A program made the position numbers and the translations under genes. Positions 1 to 6,124 of a stretch of DNA of 6,169 nucleotides are shown here, in pieces. Under the pieces are notes generated by a model that saw nothing but the letters and a program-made list of their open reading frames with translations, was not told the DNA's origin and did not search any database. The first letter of the stretch is position 1. Each line of letters starts with the position of its first letter. Origin of the DNA: Candidatus Cloacimonadota bacterium (lineage in GTDB: Bacteria; Cloacimonadota; Cloacimonadia; Cloacimonadales; WRIO01); contig JAGOCT010000114.1 in NCBI GenBank assembly GCA_017998585.1, forward strand, positions 1-6,169, read 5' to 3'.

Positions 1-317
1 CTACTGGCACTTTCGATGAAAGCACTAAACAATATCTCAAAGTCCAAACGGTTATCTTTTACCAGTTTTAAATTAACTCGATAGAAAGGAAGAAAGTAAT
101 CACAGGATTGCAATATAACATGATCAAAAGAGAGTGAATGCTCAATTTCATAAAGCAGATATTGTCTTGCAGATTCATAATCAGATATAATATGACCTGG
201 TCCAAAAGCACTTTGCGCAAAATACTTAAAGTAATCGGTTAATCTACTCTCTGGGTGGAGTGCAAACTCGTTAAAAACTGCGTCTCTAATCCGTTTTACT
301 TTAGTAAGAAAAGGCAT
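1..317 (-). CDS. Conserved protein of unknown function (N-terminal 105 residues; runs off the window edge)
   Basis: This reading frame opens with ATG at 315-317 and stays open to the left edge, so only its N-terminal 105 residues are visible. It reads MPFLTKVKRIRDAVFNEFAL, then a segment with FAQSAFGPGHIISDYESARQ (about residues 33-52), then LPFYRVNLKLVKD (about 76-88). The FGPGH and FYRVNL blocks resemble, from memory, uncharacterised proteins seen mostly in anaerobic Bacteroidota and Bacillota; no function is known to me. No signal peptide or membrane segment is seen, so it is probably cytoplasmic. The start is supported by AAAAGGGA at 321-328, although the spacing to ATG is short. It overlaps the 3' end of the amidohydrolase gene by 17 nt in another frame, which implies translational coupling as third gene of the maf operon. 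That it is a gene is well supported; what it does is not. Confidence 0.8.
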   Translation of the reverse strand, partial: MPFLTKVKRIRDAVFNEFALHPESRLTDYFKYFAQSAFGPGHIISDYESARQYLLYEIEHSLSFDHVILQSCDYFLPFYRVNLKLVKDNRLDFEILFSAFIESAS

Positions 318-1782
318 GAATCCCTTTTTTATATACGGATATGACTTTTATCTGATCTATCTTCTGACTTTTAAAAATATCCTGATCTAAACAGACAAAA
401 TCAGCCTGTTTACCTATAGAGAGAGTGCCTATCTGATTGTCATCAAAAGATAACTTTGCTGCATTTGATGTATAAAGAGAGATGGCTTCAAATACTTCAA
501 GCCGTTCATCCGGATTATGAATATTTACAGCTGAATCAATTCCAAGCAACGCATCCACAGGTGTGATATACCAGTCAGAACCACCGGTAACCAACACTCC
601 CTGACTGACTAATGATTTAAAACGATTGCAGGAATAGGCTCTGTCCAAACCAAGCACCTTTTGATAAAAACCGGTTTTACCACCCCAATATCGGTCAAAT
701 GCAGGCTGCATAACTGCACTCATCTGATTGTCAGCCATTCTTTGAATCATATCATCTCTGAGAAGTTCACAATGAATAATCTGATGTCTTAGGTCTTTTT
801 CATGATGTTTCTGCGCTTTTTCAACGGCATTGATTATCTGATTGATAGCAAAATCACCAATACAATGTACGCCTACCTGTAAATTGTTTTGATGACATTC
901 CATGATGAATTGATCCCAAAATTCCTGGCTCTGATATGGATTACCATAATGTTCTGGCATATCTGCATAAGGTACAGATAAAGCAGCAGTATGAGAACCA
1001 AAAGAGCCATCAGCCAGAATACAGCCTCCAATTCGGGTAGCACCGTTATCAAGCGCTTTTCTGATATTAAAAGACTGTGGATAGAGTTTATAATCTATGA
1101 TAAAATGACTTATATTTTGATTCATCACCGGATAATGAAGAATATCCTGTTTTGCATCGCCAATCATGGTATGAATCGTTGTATGCCCTGTTGATAAAGC
1201 TATTTTTTGTGCCGCTTCATAGGCTTCCAGTACAGCCGTTTCAGACAGGTTTTTATGAAACCAGTGAGCAGCATTATCATTCAAGTCGCCTTTTAAAAGT
1301 CCATTAAAATGATCTGGCAAGCGATAATTCCACTGGATTGATTTTTGAGCTTTCGTATTGATAATACAAGAGTGTCCGTCAACTCTTCTAAGCAATAATG
1401 GCAGGTCTGGAACAACCGCATCCAGCTCCTCAATTGTTGGAAATCTCTTTTCGGTGATAGCATTTTCATCCAGATTCCAGGCAAAAATCATCTGGCTGAT
1501 CGGATTTGCTTCTTTAAGCCTGTTGAATAAATCAGACAGATCTTTCACATGAGAGCAATCGACCCCTTTACTGTATAATCCGCCTTCAAATGAATGCGTA
1601 TGAGTATCAATAAAACCAGGTAAAACACAGGCACCTTTCAGATCAATCTGTTTACCCTGAAAACTGGGAAGCTGATCTTTAAAAACAGCCTGAATGATAC
1701 CGTTATCAACAAGACAAGCAGTAAAAAATTCATCTCTTTGATTCATTGTATAAAAACGGGCATTATAAAATAAGGTTTGCAT
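301..1782 (-). CDS. YtcJ-like metal-dependent amidohydrolase (amidohydrolase family 3)
   Basis: This is a complete 493-residue cytoplasmic hydrolase of the amidohydrolase superfamily, closest to YtcJ/N-substituted formamide deformylase-type proteins, whose usual length is about 500-550. After a small N-terminal beta domain (1-55) the metal motif GFIDTHTHS gives H61 and H63. Further family blocks are DGH (135-137), ADGSFGSHTAAL (257-268), VGVHCIGD with H306, IIHCE with H337, and GSDW with D403. The C-terminal IGTLSIGKQADFVCLD (451-466) is the typical return strand of the composite beta domain. Family knowledge predicts hydrolysis of an amide or related C-N bond at a metal centre; the substrate cannot be read from sequence. 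The ATG is preceded by AAAGGA (1789-1794), which lies in the last codons of maf. The 3-nt gap to maf and the 17-nt overlap with the next gene place it in the middle of an operon. It is intact, with no frameshift. Confidence 0.9.
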   Translation of the reverse strand: MQTLFYNARFYTMNQRDEFFTACLVDNGIIQAVFKDQLPSFQGKQIDLKGACVLPGFIDTHTHSFEGGLYSKGVDCSHVKDLSDLFNRLKEANPISQMIFAWNLDENAITEKRFPTIEELDAVVPDLPLLLRRVDGHSCIINTKAQKSIQWNYRLPDHFNGLLKGDLNDNAAHWFHKNLSETAVLEAYEAAQKIALSTGHTTIHTMIGDAKQDILHYPVMNQNISHFIIDYKLYPQSFNIRKALDNGATRIGGCILADGSFGSHTAALSVPYADMPEHYGNPYQSQEFWDQFIMECHQNNLQVGVHCIGDFAINQIINAVEKAQKHHEKDLRHQIIHCELLRDDMIQRMADNQMSAVMQPAFDRYWGGKTGFYQKVLGLDRAYSCNRFKSLVSQGVLVTGGSDWYITPVDALLGIDSAVNIHNPDERLEVFEAISLYTSNAAKLSFDDNQIGTLSIGKQADFVCLDQDIFKSQKIDQIKVISVYKKGIHAFSY

Positions 1783-1785
1783 AAT

Positions 1786-2379
1786 CTATCCTTTAAACAT
1801 CTTTTCCAACAAGCAATAAAACTGATGAACAGGAAAACCCATTACATTAAAATAGCATCCATTTACTTTTTCAATAAATTGGGCACCATATCCCTGAATT
1901 CCGTAAGCGCCGGCTTTGTCCATAGGTTCTCCGGTGGCAATGTAATCTTTAATCTCCTGCTCAGACATTTTTTTAAAACTGACACTTGTCTTTTCAACAG
2001 AAGTATAGTTTTTCATCTTATATCGGACACAAATTCCTGTATAAACCGCATGAGTATGTTCTGACAAGGCGTTTAAATAGTCAAAAGCCATCGCTTCATT
2101 CTCCGGTTTTCCCAATATGTGTTTTTTATGATAGACAATCGTATCAGCAGCCACTATCAGACAGTCCTGATCCATTTCTTCTGCTATGGTCTGACATTTC
2201 TTTATCGCAAGGCGACAGACATACTGACGAGGATTCAGATGATCTGCAGGTAAAATAGTTTCATCAATATCAGCCTTTTTCTGGATAAATTTTATCCCCA
2301 AAAGTTTAAACAATTCTTTCCTTCTGGGTGATTCAGATGCCAAAACTACATGGATATTTTTTAATAAATGATGTATCAT
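1786..2379 (-). CDS. maf: Maf-family nucleoside triphosphate pyrophosphatase (dTTP/UTP type)
   Basis: Maf proteins hydrolyse non-canonical or excess nucleoside triphosphates to monophosphate and pyrophosphate, and some members are linked to septum inhibition. The 197-residue length is normal. The family signature LASESPRRKELF is at 13-24 (S15, S17, R19, R20, K21), followed by VAADTIV with the probable catalytic D79, GKP at 90-92, HAVYTGI at 110-116 and MDKAGAYGIQG at 153-163. NVMGFPV is near the C terminus (178-184). The DKAGAYGIQG block places it with the YhdE-like dTTP/UTP branch, not the YceF-like m7GTP branch; this subtype call comes from family knowledge. The start lies ten codons before the signature, as is usual, with a modest AAGAGA site upstream. 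Its last codons (AAAGGA-TAG) carry the ribosome site of the amidohydrolase gene 3 nt downstream. It is first in its operon, behind the pckA terminator. Confidence 0.95.
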   Translation of the reverse strand: MIHHLLKNIHVVLASESPRRKELFKLLGIKFIQKKADIDETILPADHLNPRQYVCRLAIKKCQTIAEEMDQDCLIVAADTIVYHKKHILGKPENEAMAFDYLNALSEHTHAVYTGICVRYKMKNYTSVEKTSVSFKKMSEQEIKDYIATGEPMDKAGAYGIQGYGAQFIEKVNGCYFNVMGFPVHQFYCLLEKMFKG

Positions 2380-2420
2380 ACTATCTCTTATATCGTTTTG
2401 TACAAAAAAAGCATACTTGT

Positions 2421-2449
2421 TTTATTTTGTCAATTGAAATAATTGTAAA
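2421..2449 (-). promoter_or_regulatory. Candidate promoter for the maf operon
   Basis: On the minus strand TTTACA (2444-2449) is followed after 17 nt by AATAAA (2421-2426), matching the sigma-A -35 and -10 hexamers at 5/6 and 4/6. A perfect TTGACA also occurs at 2428-2433 but has no convincing -10 at 16-18 nt. A promoter is expected here because the pckA terminator lies just upstream and maf starts at 2379, but the AT-rich sequence makes the exact hexamers uncertain. Confidence 0.35.
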
Positions 2450-2490
2450 TGTCCAAACTTACTGTAAAACTAAAAAATTGAGTATTATTG

Positions 2491-2518
2491 AAAATATAAA
2501 AGGGCGGTTGCCCGCCCT
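2491..2518 (-). terminator. Intrinsic terminator of pckA
   Basis: On the minus strand a perfect 7-bp stem AGGGCGG/CCGCCCT (2512-2518 with 2501-2507) closes a GCAA tetraloop (GNRA type) and is followed by TTTATATTTT. It starts 26 nt after the pckA stop codon. The GC-rich stem stands out in AT-rich sequence, and the U-rich tail is on the minus side, so it acts on leftward transcripts. It separates pckA from the maf operon. Confidence 0.93.
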
Positions 2519-2543
2519 GTATCATCATTAGGTTTAATTAAGT

Positions 2544-4274
2544 TTAAACGTTGATATGTAAAGCATTTACCAGTTGTTCGAGCAATTCAGGTTTTGTAGC
2601 AATATCACTTTGTTTTAAGAAATCAATGCGTTGTTGGAATCTGTTTTTGAGTAATTCTTTGTATTCTTCCATATTTTCGCGTTTGAAAGGATCATATTTA
2701 TCGTAGAATCCTGGCAATATCTTTTCAATACTGTCTTTTGTTGGAATCATTGCACCTGGTAAAACAGACCATTCTTCCCATTCAAGCTGATCCATCAGGA
2801 TAGCTGTTTGCAGAGTTAAAGACGTTTGAAGCTTGATACTTTCGAGTTCGGTATCTGATTTTTTCCATAAACCTTGTGAATTGAAGGAATAGAAATCAGC
2901 ACCATTATCTGCAATCGCTAAAAATGCATTCACATCTTTCCAGAGTTCATAAACACGGAAAGGATTGGCAAATGGTTCAAATGCTAATTTTTTCAGATCT
3001 TCAGCTGATACATTTTCGGCTTTATTTCGTTTGGTAATCAAGGCAGCACCCATGGCAATCGCCAGATGTTTATCTTTAAATTTGATGACCGGAGGTAAAA
3101 CGGTATCTTTCATCAGCCAGCAGAGCGCTTTTGGAAAACTACAGGTATTGACATAAGTTCCCAGCATATCTCTGTCAAACAAGGCACGGCCATTGGATTG
3201 GCGGATATCAAGACCCAGTGGAATTCTTTTACCGTCAATATTCACGATACTATGATTCATCAGAGAAATCGCATATTTCCAGTCCGGATGGCCTATAGGT
3301 CTGGAGTCGGTTTTATCAAACAAGGTAGGTTCCCAGGCACGACACATTTTTTCTTCCAGATCAATCTGAAAAGCATCATCATGTAATACAACTTTTTTAA
3401 AGCCCTGAGGTAAGGTTCCCCCATTATCATGAGAGTTGGTATGAGATGACTTTCCTGTACCGGATAAACCAAAGAAAGCAATCGAGCGCTTACCCAGCTT
3501 TTTGTAGCTATCTTCAGCACATGCAGTAAAATCAATCTCTTTGATACCACCATGGCAGGCAGCCATACCCAGTCTCATACCGGATGTCCAACCCAGAGTA
3601 AGCGTTCCTTTTTTTCTCTCCCCGAAGTAACGCATACCAAAATTAAAAATCACATTATTCAGTTCATCTACCAATGCCAACTGAGGTGCTCCCACATTAT
3701 TATAGAAAGGATCGTTGCAAGTCCATTCGTTGAAGGCAACCAGAATAATATCAATGATATGCACTTCTTTACTGTTTTTATACTGTTGTTCAAACACTTC
3801 AATCGGTGTGAAGTTACACAACCAGTTAAACACATTCATTGCATCAGATTCAGTCGTTACAAAAGTCGCTTTGATCATCAGATTTGGATCTTGTCCTAAA
3901 ACAGCTTCTGCTTTAATCAGAGGATAGTGTTCCATTTGAAATAATGCTTCCCTGACATCACCTTCAACCTTATCCTTATCTCCCTGATTGAGCTTATTGT
4001 AAAAACGACGAGCTTTCGCTGTACGGCCAATAATATTGCCATGACAATCATTCAGCACTTTAGCGCCTTTTGGTAAACCAAGTTGTTCTGCATAAGGCGG
4101 ATAAATTTCATAATCCGTTTCGCTTACACCTGCCTGTTTTTTTGCTAATTCATAAGCTTCAGCTGCAGTGATTTTTCTCACTTTAGAATTGTTCATCAGT
4201 GTTTCAGCCATCGCTCTTACACTGGACATTTCTTTCAGATCGTTGTAGTAACGACTACAATCAAGACTTGCCAT
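2544..4274 (-). CDS. pckA: Phosphoenolpyruvate carboxykinase (ATP), divergent subgroup
   Basis: PckA catalyses oxaloacetate + ATP = PEP + ADP + CO2 in the cytoplasm; in fermenting anaerobes it often runs towards oxaloacetate. From the chosen ATG the protein has 576 residues, longer than the usual ~530-540. The P-loop GLSGTGKSS is at 269-277, preceded by YFGERKKGTLTLGW (216-229), which matches the family's YxGEMKKG block, and by ACHGG (239-243), the position of the metal-binding His. HDDAF (298-302) aligns with the kinase-2/metal site, usually GDDEHGW, and DTVLPPVIKF (390-399) with the usual GVLPPV block. The start at 4272-4274 is chosen because GGGAGGAA (4277-4284) precedes it and the frame extended upstream to TTG (4329-4331) would translate that ribosome site. 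The divergent kinase-2 region suggests a separate clade, not a decayed gene, because all key blocks are present in order. A terminator follows the stop. Confidence 0.93.
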   Translation of the reverse strand: MASLDCSRYYNDLKEMSSVRAMAETLMNNSKVRKITAAEAYELAKKQAGVSETDYEIYPPYAEQLGLPKGAKVLNDCHGNIIGRTAKARRFYNKLNQGDKDKVEGDVREALFQMEHYPLIKAEAVLGQDPNLMIKATFVTTESDAMNVFNWLCNFTPIEVFEQQYKNSKEVHIIDIILVAFNEWTCNDPFYNNVGAPQLALVDELNNVIFNFGMRYFGERKKGTLTLGWTSGMRLGMAACHGGIKEIDFTACAEDSYKKLGKRSIAFFGLSGTGKSSHTNSHDNGGTLPQGFKKVVLHDDAFQIDLEEKMCRAWEPTLFDKTDSRPIGHPDWKYAISLMNHSIVNIDGKRIPLGLDIRQSNGRALFDRDMLGTYVNTCSFPKALCWLMKDTVLPPVIKFKDKHLAIAMGAALITKRNKAENVSAEDLKKLAFEPFANPFRVYELWKDVNAFLAIADNGADFYSFNSQGLWKKSDTELESIKLQTSLTLQTAILMDQLEWEEWSVLPGAMIPTKDSIEKILPGFYDKYDPFKRENMEEYKELLKNRFQQRIDFLKQSDIATKPELLEQLVNALHINV

Positions 4275-4276
4275 TG

Positions 4277-4284
4277 TTCCTCCC
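4277..4284 (-). promoter_or_regulatory. Ribosome binding site that sets the pckA start
   Basis: The minus strand reads GGGAGGAA-CA-ATG. This is the strongest Shine-Dalgarno match in the window, with 4 nt between GGAGG and ATG. It decides in favour of the ATG at 4272-4274 over the in-frame TTG 57 nt further upstream, which has only a weak AAGAAG near it. Confidence 0.85.
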
Positions 4285-4327
4285 ACAAGACATACTCTAT
4301 TTTTTATTTGGAATATTTCTCCATATG

Positions 4328-4345
4328 ACAAACTTCTTTGTTTGT
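4328..4345 (-). repeat. Small inverted repeat in the pckA leader
   Basis: ACAAAC and GTTTGT form a perfect 6-bp inverted repeat around a 6-nt loop, 54 nt upstream of the pckA start. There is no U-tract after it, so it is not a terminator. It could be an mRNA-stabilising hairpin or an operator; at this size and AT content chance is also possible. Confidence 0.35.
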
Positions 4346-4364
4346 AACTTCAGCACCCAGTCCG

Positions 4365-4394
4365 TTTATACCTCTCCTTTTAAAAGATAGTAAA
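4365..4394 (-). promoter_or_regulatory. Candidate proximal promoter for pckA
   Basis: TTTACT (4389-4394), 18 nt of spacer and TATAAA (4365-4370) on the minus strand match the sigma-A hexamers at 4/6 and 5/6. It lies downstream of the terminator at 4436-4467 and would give a leader of about 85 nt. If it is active, pckA does not depend on readthrough of that terminator. Confidence 0.35.
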
Positions 4395-4399
4395 GACCA

Positions 4400-4430
4400 A
4401 GTGCTTTTTTTCTCTCATCTCGTTAGCACT
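4400..4430 (-). repeat. Inverted repeat AGTGCT/AGCACT ahead of pckA
   Basis: AGTGCT (4400-4405) and AGCACT (4425-4430) are perfect complements separated by 19 nt, just downstream of the terminator in the direction of transcription. It may be an operator or a leader hairpin. The right arm extends to TTAGCACTC, a CIRCE (HrcA) half-site, but the partner half at the required 9-nt spacing is absent. Confidence 0.3.
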
Positions 4431-4435
4431 CTATA

Positions 4436-4467
4436 AAAAGAAAAAAGAACTCCACCCGCAGGTGAAG
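4436..4467 (-). terminator. Intrinsic terminator: end of the glycerate kinase transcript and/or pckA attenuator
   Basis: On the minus strand CTTCACC (4461-4467) pairs with GGTGGAG (4450-4456) over a 4-nt loop, including one U-G pair, and is followed by TTCTTTTTTCTTTTT. It is 190 nt beyond the glycerate kinase stop, and no better terminator is seen closer. It is also only about 13 nt downstream of the start point predicted for the TTGACA promoter at 4487-4515, so it may instead, or in addition, attenuate transcription into pckA. Confidence 0.85.
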
Positions 4468-4486
4468 CTTTCATCTTATAGATCAA

Positions 4487-4515
4487 GAATTAACAGATAC
4501 CGATTTCTTTGTCAA
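4487..4515 (-). promoter_or_regulatory. Candidate distal promoter for pckA, located before the terminator
   Basis: The minus strand has a perfect TTGACA (4510-4515), 17 nt of spacer, and TAATTC (4487-4492) preceded by TGT, which suggests an extended TGn -10. The -10 hexamer itself matches poorly, so the call rests on the -35 and the TGn. Initiation is expected near 4480, giving a leader of about 205 nt interrupted by the terminator. The rest of the gap from 4516 to 4657 is very AT-rich, and I see no gene or clear structure in it. Confidence 0.5.
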
Positions 4516-4657
4516 GAAAAATTTATAAATAATTTATTTGTCCTTAATCAGATTATTCTTTTTTACTATTTTTCAATAAGTTATGAATTCCATTCGAATA
4601 CAGCCAAAAATGAACGGATTTTCAATTTTATTACAATTCTTTTGATTTTATCACTTT

Positions 4658-5887
4658 TTAACTGAATAAAACGATTAAAACATCATTCATATTCGTTCCT
4701 GTATTTTGTTCAGACAATGAATCACCAATAATTGTAAATGCGCTAAAAGTGTCATTTCTTTTTAAATAGATTTCCGGAAATATGCCATTATGTTGAGATA
4801 TCAATCTCTGATAAGAAGTGTGATCTGCAAAAGCTCCTGACGAAGGTGCATTACCATCATGCCCGTCTGAAGTAAAACAAAGGGCTGAGATACAAGGCAT
4901 AAATTGAAGTTCAATGCTTAAAGCTAACATCAGTTCTGAACATCTGCCCCCTCTTCCCTCTCCCTTGACTTTCACCAGACACTCACCCCCGAAAAGCAGA
5001 GCAAATGGTTTTTCTCTTTTTTTAAAGAATTTATAAAGCATACAGCCTATATTTAAACCGCTCATATTAGCATAATCTGCCAATCGATAAGGGCTAATTT
5101 CACAGGGAATATTCTGCTCGTTGAATTGTTTTTTAATTATCTGTAAGAGCTTTTCATTATCTCCAATACAATGATAGGGAACATTTTTTACATGTTTTGG
5201 AGTTTCTGTCAGCCATTCTTCATATATTGAATATTCTTCAGGTAAATATTGTTTTAAAATATCTTGTGCGTCAGTTAAGCTACTATCATCAGAAAAAGTC
5301 AGACCGGATGCTACATTATGATGTTCTCCAGTAAAAATATCACTCAAAATAAAGCAAAATGCATTATCCGGATCGATGGTCTCTAACAATCTGCCACCCT
5401 TTATCAAAGAGATATGCTTACGAATGCAATTGATGTCATTGATCGATACTTCTGCTTTTAATAACTGATCATTGAGGAATCTGAACATATCCAGAGAAAG
5501 ACCATCAGGCAAGAGTTCCACCAGACTGCTTCCCCCTCCGGAAATCAAGAACAGAGTAAAGATATCTTTTTTATCTTTCAGGCAATCTACTAAATTCTTG
5601 CCAGCTTGCAGAGACCTTTCATCCGGTAAGGGGTGAGCGCTGACCAGTCTTTGACAGTTTGGTAAATGATAATCTGTTGAGTAATCCGGACAGATAATTA
5701 AACTTTCTGCTATCTGCTCGTTAAAAAAATCATAACAAGCTTTCACCATTTCATTGGCAGCTTTGCCAATGCCAATCAGTTTGATCTGTTTATCTGTCTT
5801 TATGTTACAAAGATGTGGTATCAGCAGTTTATCTGCTCTGGCTGCTTCCAGACTCTTATTCATAATATCTGTTAAAAATTCTTTCAT
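4658..5887 (-). CDS. Glycerate 2-kinase (GckA/TtuD type, MOFRL domain)
   Basis: This 409-residue cytoplasmic enzyme is predicted to phosphorylate D-glycerate with ATP to 2-phosphoglycerate, feeding lower glycolysis. The N-terminal domain (about 1-235) has GIGKAA with K42 (39-44), AHPLPDERSL (84-93), LISGGGSS (114-121), INCIRKHISLIKGGRL (152-167) and ILSDIFTGEHHNVASG (180-195). The C-terminal MOFRL domain (about 295-405) has GEGRGGRCSE (309-318), TSDGHDG (339-345) and TGTNMND (396-402). K42 and an arginine of GRGGR correspond to residues held to be catalytic in this family, from memory. Length matches the family's ~410-450. The gene is intact and starts at an ATG with only a modest GGAT site. 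It stands alone behind a repeat-rich upstream region; pckA is next downstream after 383 nt and a terminator. Hydroxypyruvate reductase is a common misannotation for this family and is less likely than the kinase. Confidence 0.93.
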   Translation of the reverse strand: MKEFLTDIMNKSLEAARADKLLIPHLCNIKTDKQIKLIGIGKAANEMVKACYDFFNEQIAESLIICPDYSTDYHLPNCQRLVSAHPLPDERSLQAGKNLVDCLKDKKDIFTLFLISGGGSSLVELLPDGLSLDMFRFLNDQLLKAEVSINDINCIRKHISLIKGGRLLETIDPDNAFCFILSDIFTGEHHNVASGLTFSDDSSLTDAQDILKQYLPEEYSIYEEWLTETPKHVKNVPYHCIGDNEKLLQIIKKQFNEQNIPCEISPYRLADYANMSGLNIGCMLYKFFKKREKPFALLFGGECLVKVKGEGRGGRCSELMLALSIELQFMPCISALCFTSDGHDGNAPSSGAFADHTSYQRLISQHNGIFPEIYLKRNDTFSAFTIIGDSLSEQNTGTNMNDVLIVLFS

Positions 5888-5915
5888 ATCTATCCATTCT
5901 TTTTACAAGTGTTGA

Positions 5916-5984
5916 TCACGCGGAGACGCGGGGTCGCGGAGAGAATGAGATTTTTTTTATTTTTCATCCCTTTTCATCCGAGCT
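5916..5984. repeat. 70-bp dispersed repeat, copy 1 (GC-rich 8-bp periodic core)
   Basis: This 69-bp unit recurs at 6055-6124, 139 bp further on, with differences only in the T-run near its middle. It has a core of three 8-bp steps (ACGCGGAG, ACGCGGGG, TCGCGGAG; 5918-5941), then AGAATGAGA, T8-A-T5, and TTTTCATCCGAGCT. Twenty of the 25 bases at 5917-5941 are G or C, unlike everything around them. It ends about 28 bp upstream of the glycerate kinase start. It resembles the short periodic intergenic repeats found in many bacterial genomes; no coding capacity is evident. Confidence 0.9.
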
Positions 5985-6023
5985 TATCAGTGCTTTCAGT
6001 GTCTGTATCATTTTTTTCATTTT

Positions 6024-6072
6024 CTCTGTGTCTTCTGTGGTCAAAGAGTATATCTCACGCGGAGACGCGGGG
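6024..6072 (+). other. Possible + strand RNA hairpin between a diverged repeat arm and repeat copy 2
   Basis: The 16 bases at 6024-6039 (CTCTGTGTCTTCTGTG) can pair with 6058-6072 inside repeat copy 2, giving 15 pairs with one bulged T (6033) and an 18-nt loop. Five of the pairs are G-U, so the stem works only in RNA read from the + strand; on the minus strand these become A-C mismatches. The same arm can pair with copy 1 (5919-5933). It looks like a C-to-T diverged inverted relative of the core. Function is unknown. Confidence 0.4.
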
Positions 6073-6124
6073 TCGCGGAGAGAATGAGATTTTTTTTATT
6101 TTTTTATCCCTTTTCATCCGAGCT
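6055..6124. repeat. 70-bp dispersed repeat, copy 2
   Basis: This is the second copy of the unit at 5916-5984, in the same orientation. The 8-bp core at 6057-6080 is identical to that of copy 1. The only differences are in the second T-run (T7-ATCCC here, T5-CATCCC in copy 1). The right edge of the window has CTTCATCCGTGCT (6157-6169), similar to the TTTCATCCGAGCT end of the unit, so the array may continue beyond it. From 6125 to 6169 I see no other feature. Confidence 0.9.

Noticed and set aside
991..1552. Small ORFs on the plus strand and in another minus-strand frame within the amidohydrolase gene
   Set aside because: They are shadows of a complete, motif-rich gene and have no ribosome sites or recognisable domains.
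4422..4431. CIRCE (HrcA) operator suggested by TTAGCACTC
   Set aside because: The second half GAGTGCTAA is not present 9 nt away; the only partner, AGTGCT at 4400-4405, is on the wrong side and spaced by 19 nt.
4450..4467. T-box or other riboswitch, suggested by GGGTGG next to the terminator
   Set aside because: The T-box core beyond GGGTGG is missing, there is no specifier stem, and only about 13 nt lie between the predicted transcript start and the stem, too little for a ligand domain.
4463..4473. Catabolite-response (cre) site, suggested by TGAAGCTTTCA
   Set aside because: It is a short near-palindrome of 11 nt and lacks the central CG and the 14-nt length of the cre consensus.
4462..4665. 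Plus-strand ORF of 67 codons in the gap between pckA and the glycerate kinase gene
   Set aside because: It begins with GTG inside the terminator stem, has no ribosome site, and has the F/I/N/L-rich composition typical of translated AT-rich non-coding DNA.
5916..6124. CRISPR array from two repeats with a 70-bp spacer
   Set aside because: There are only two 70-bp units, containing long T-runs and an internal 8-bp period, with no cas genes; the spacer itself carries a diverged relative of the repeat core.
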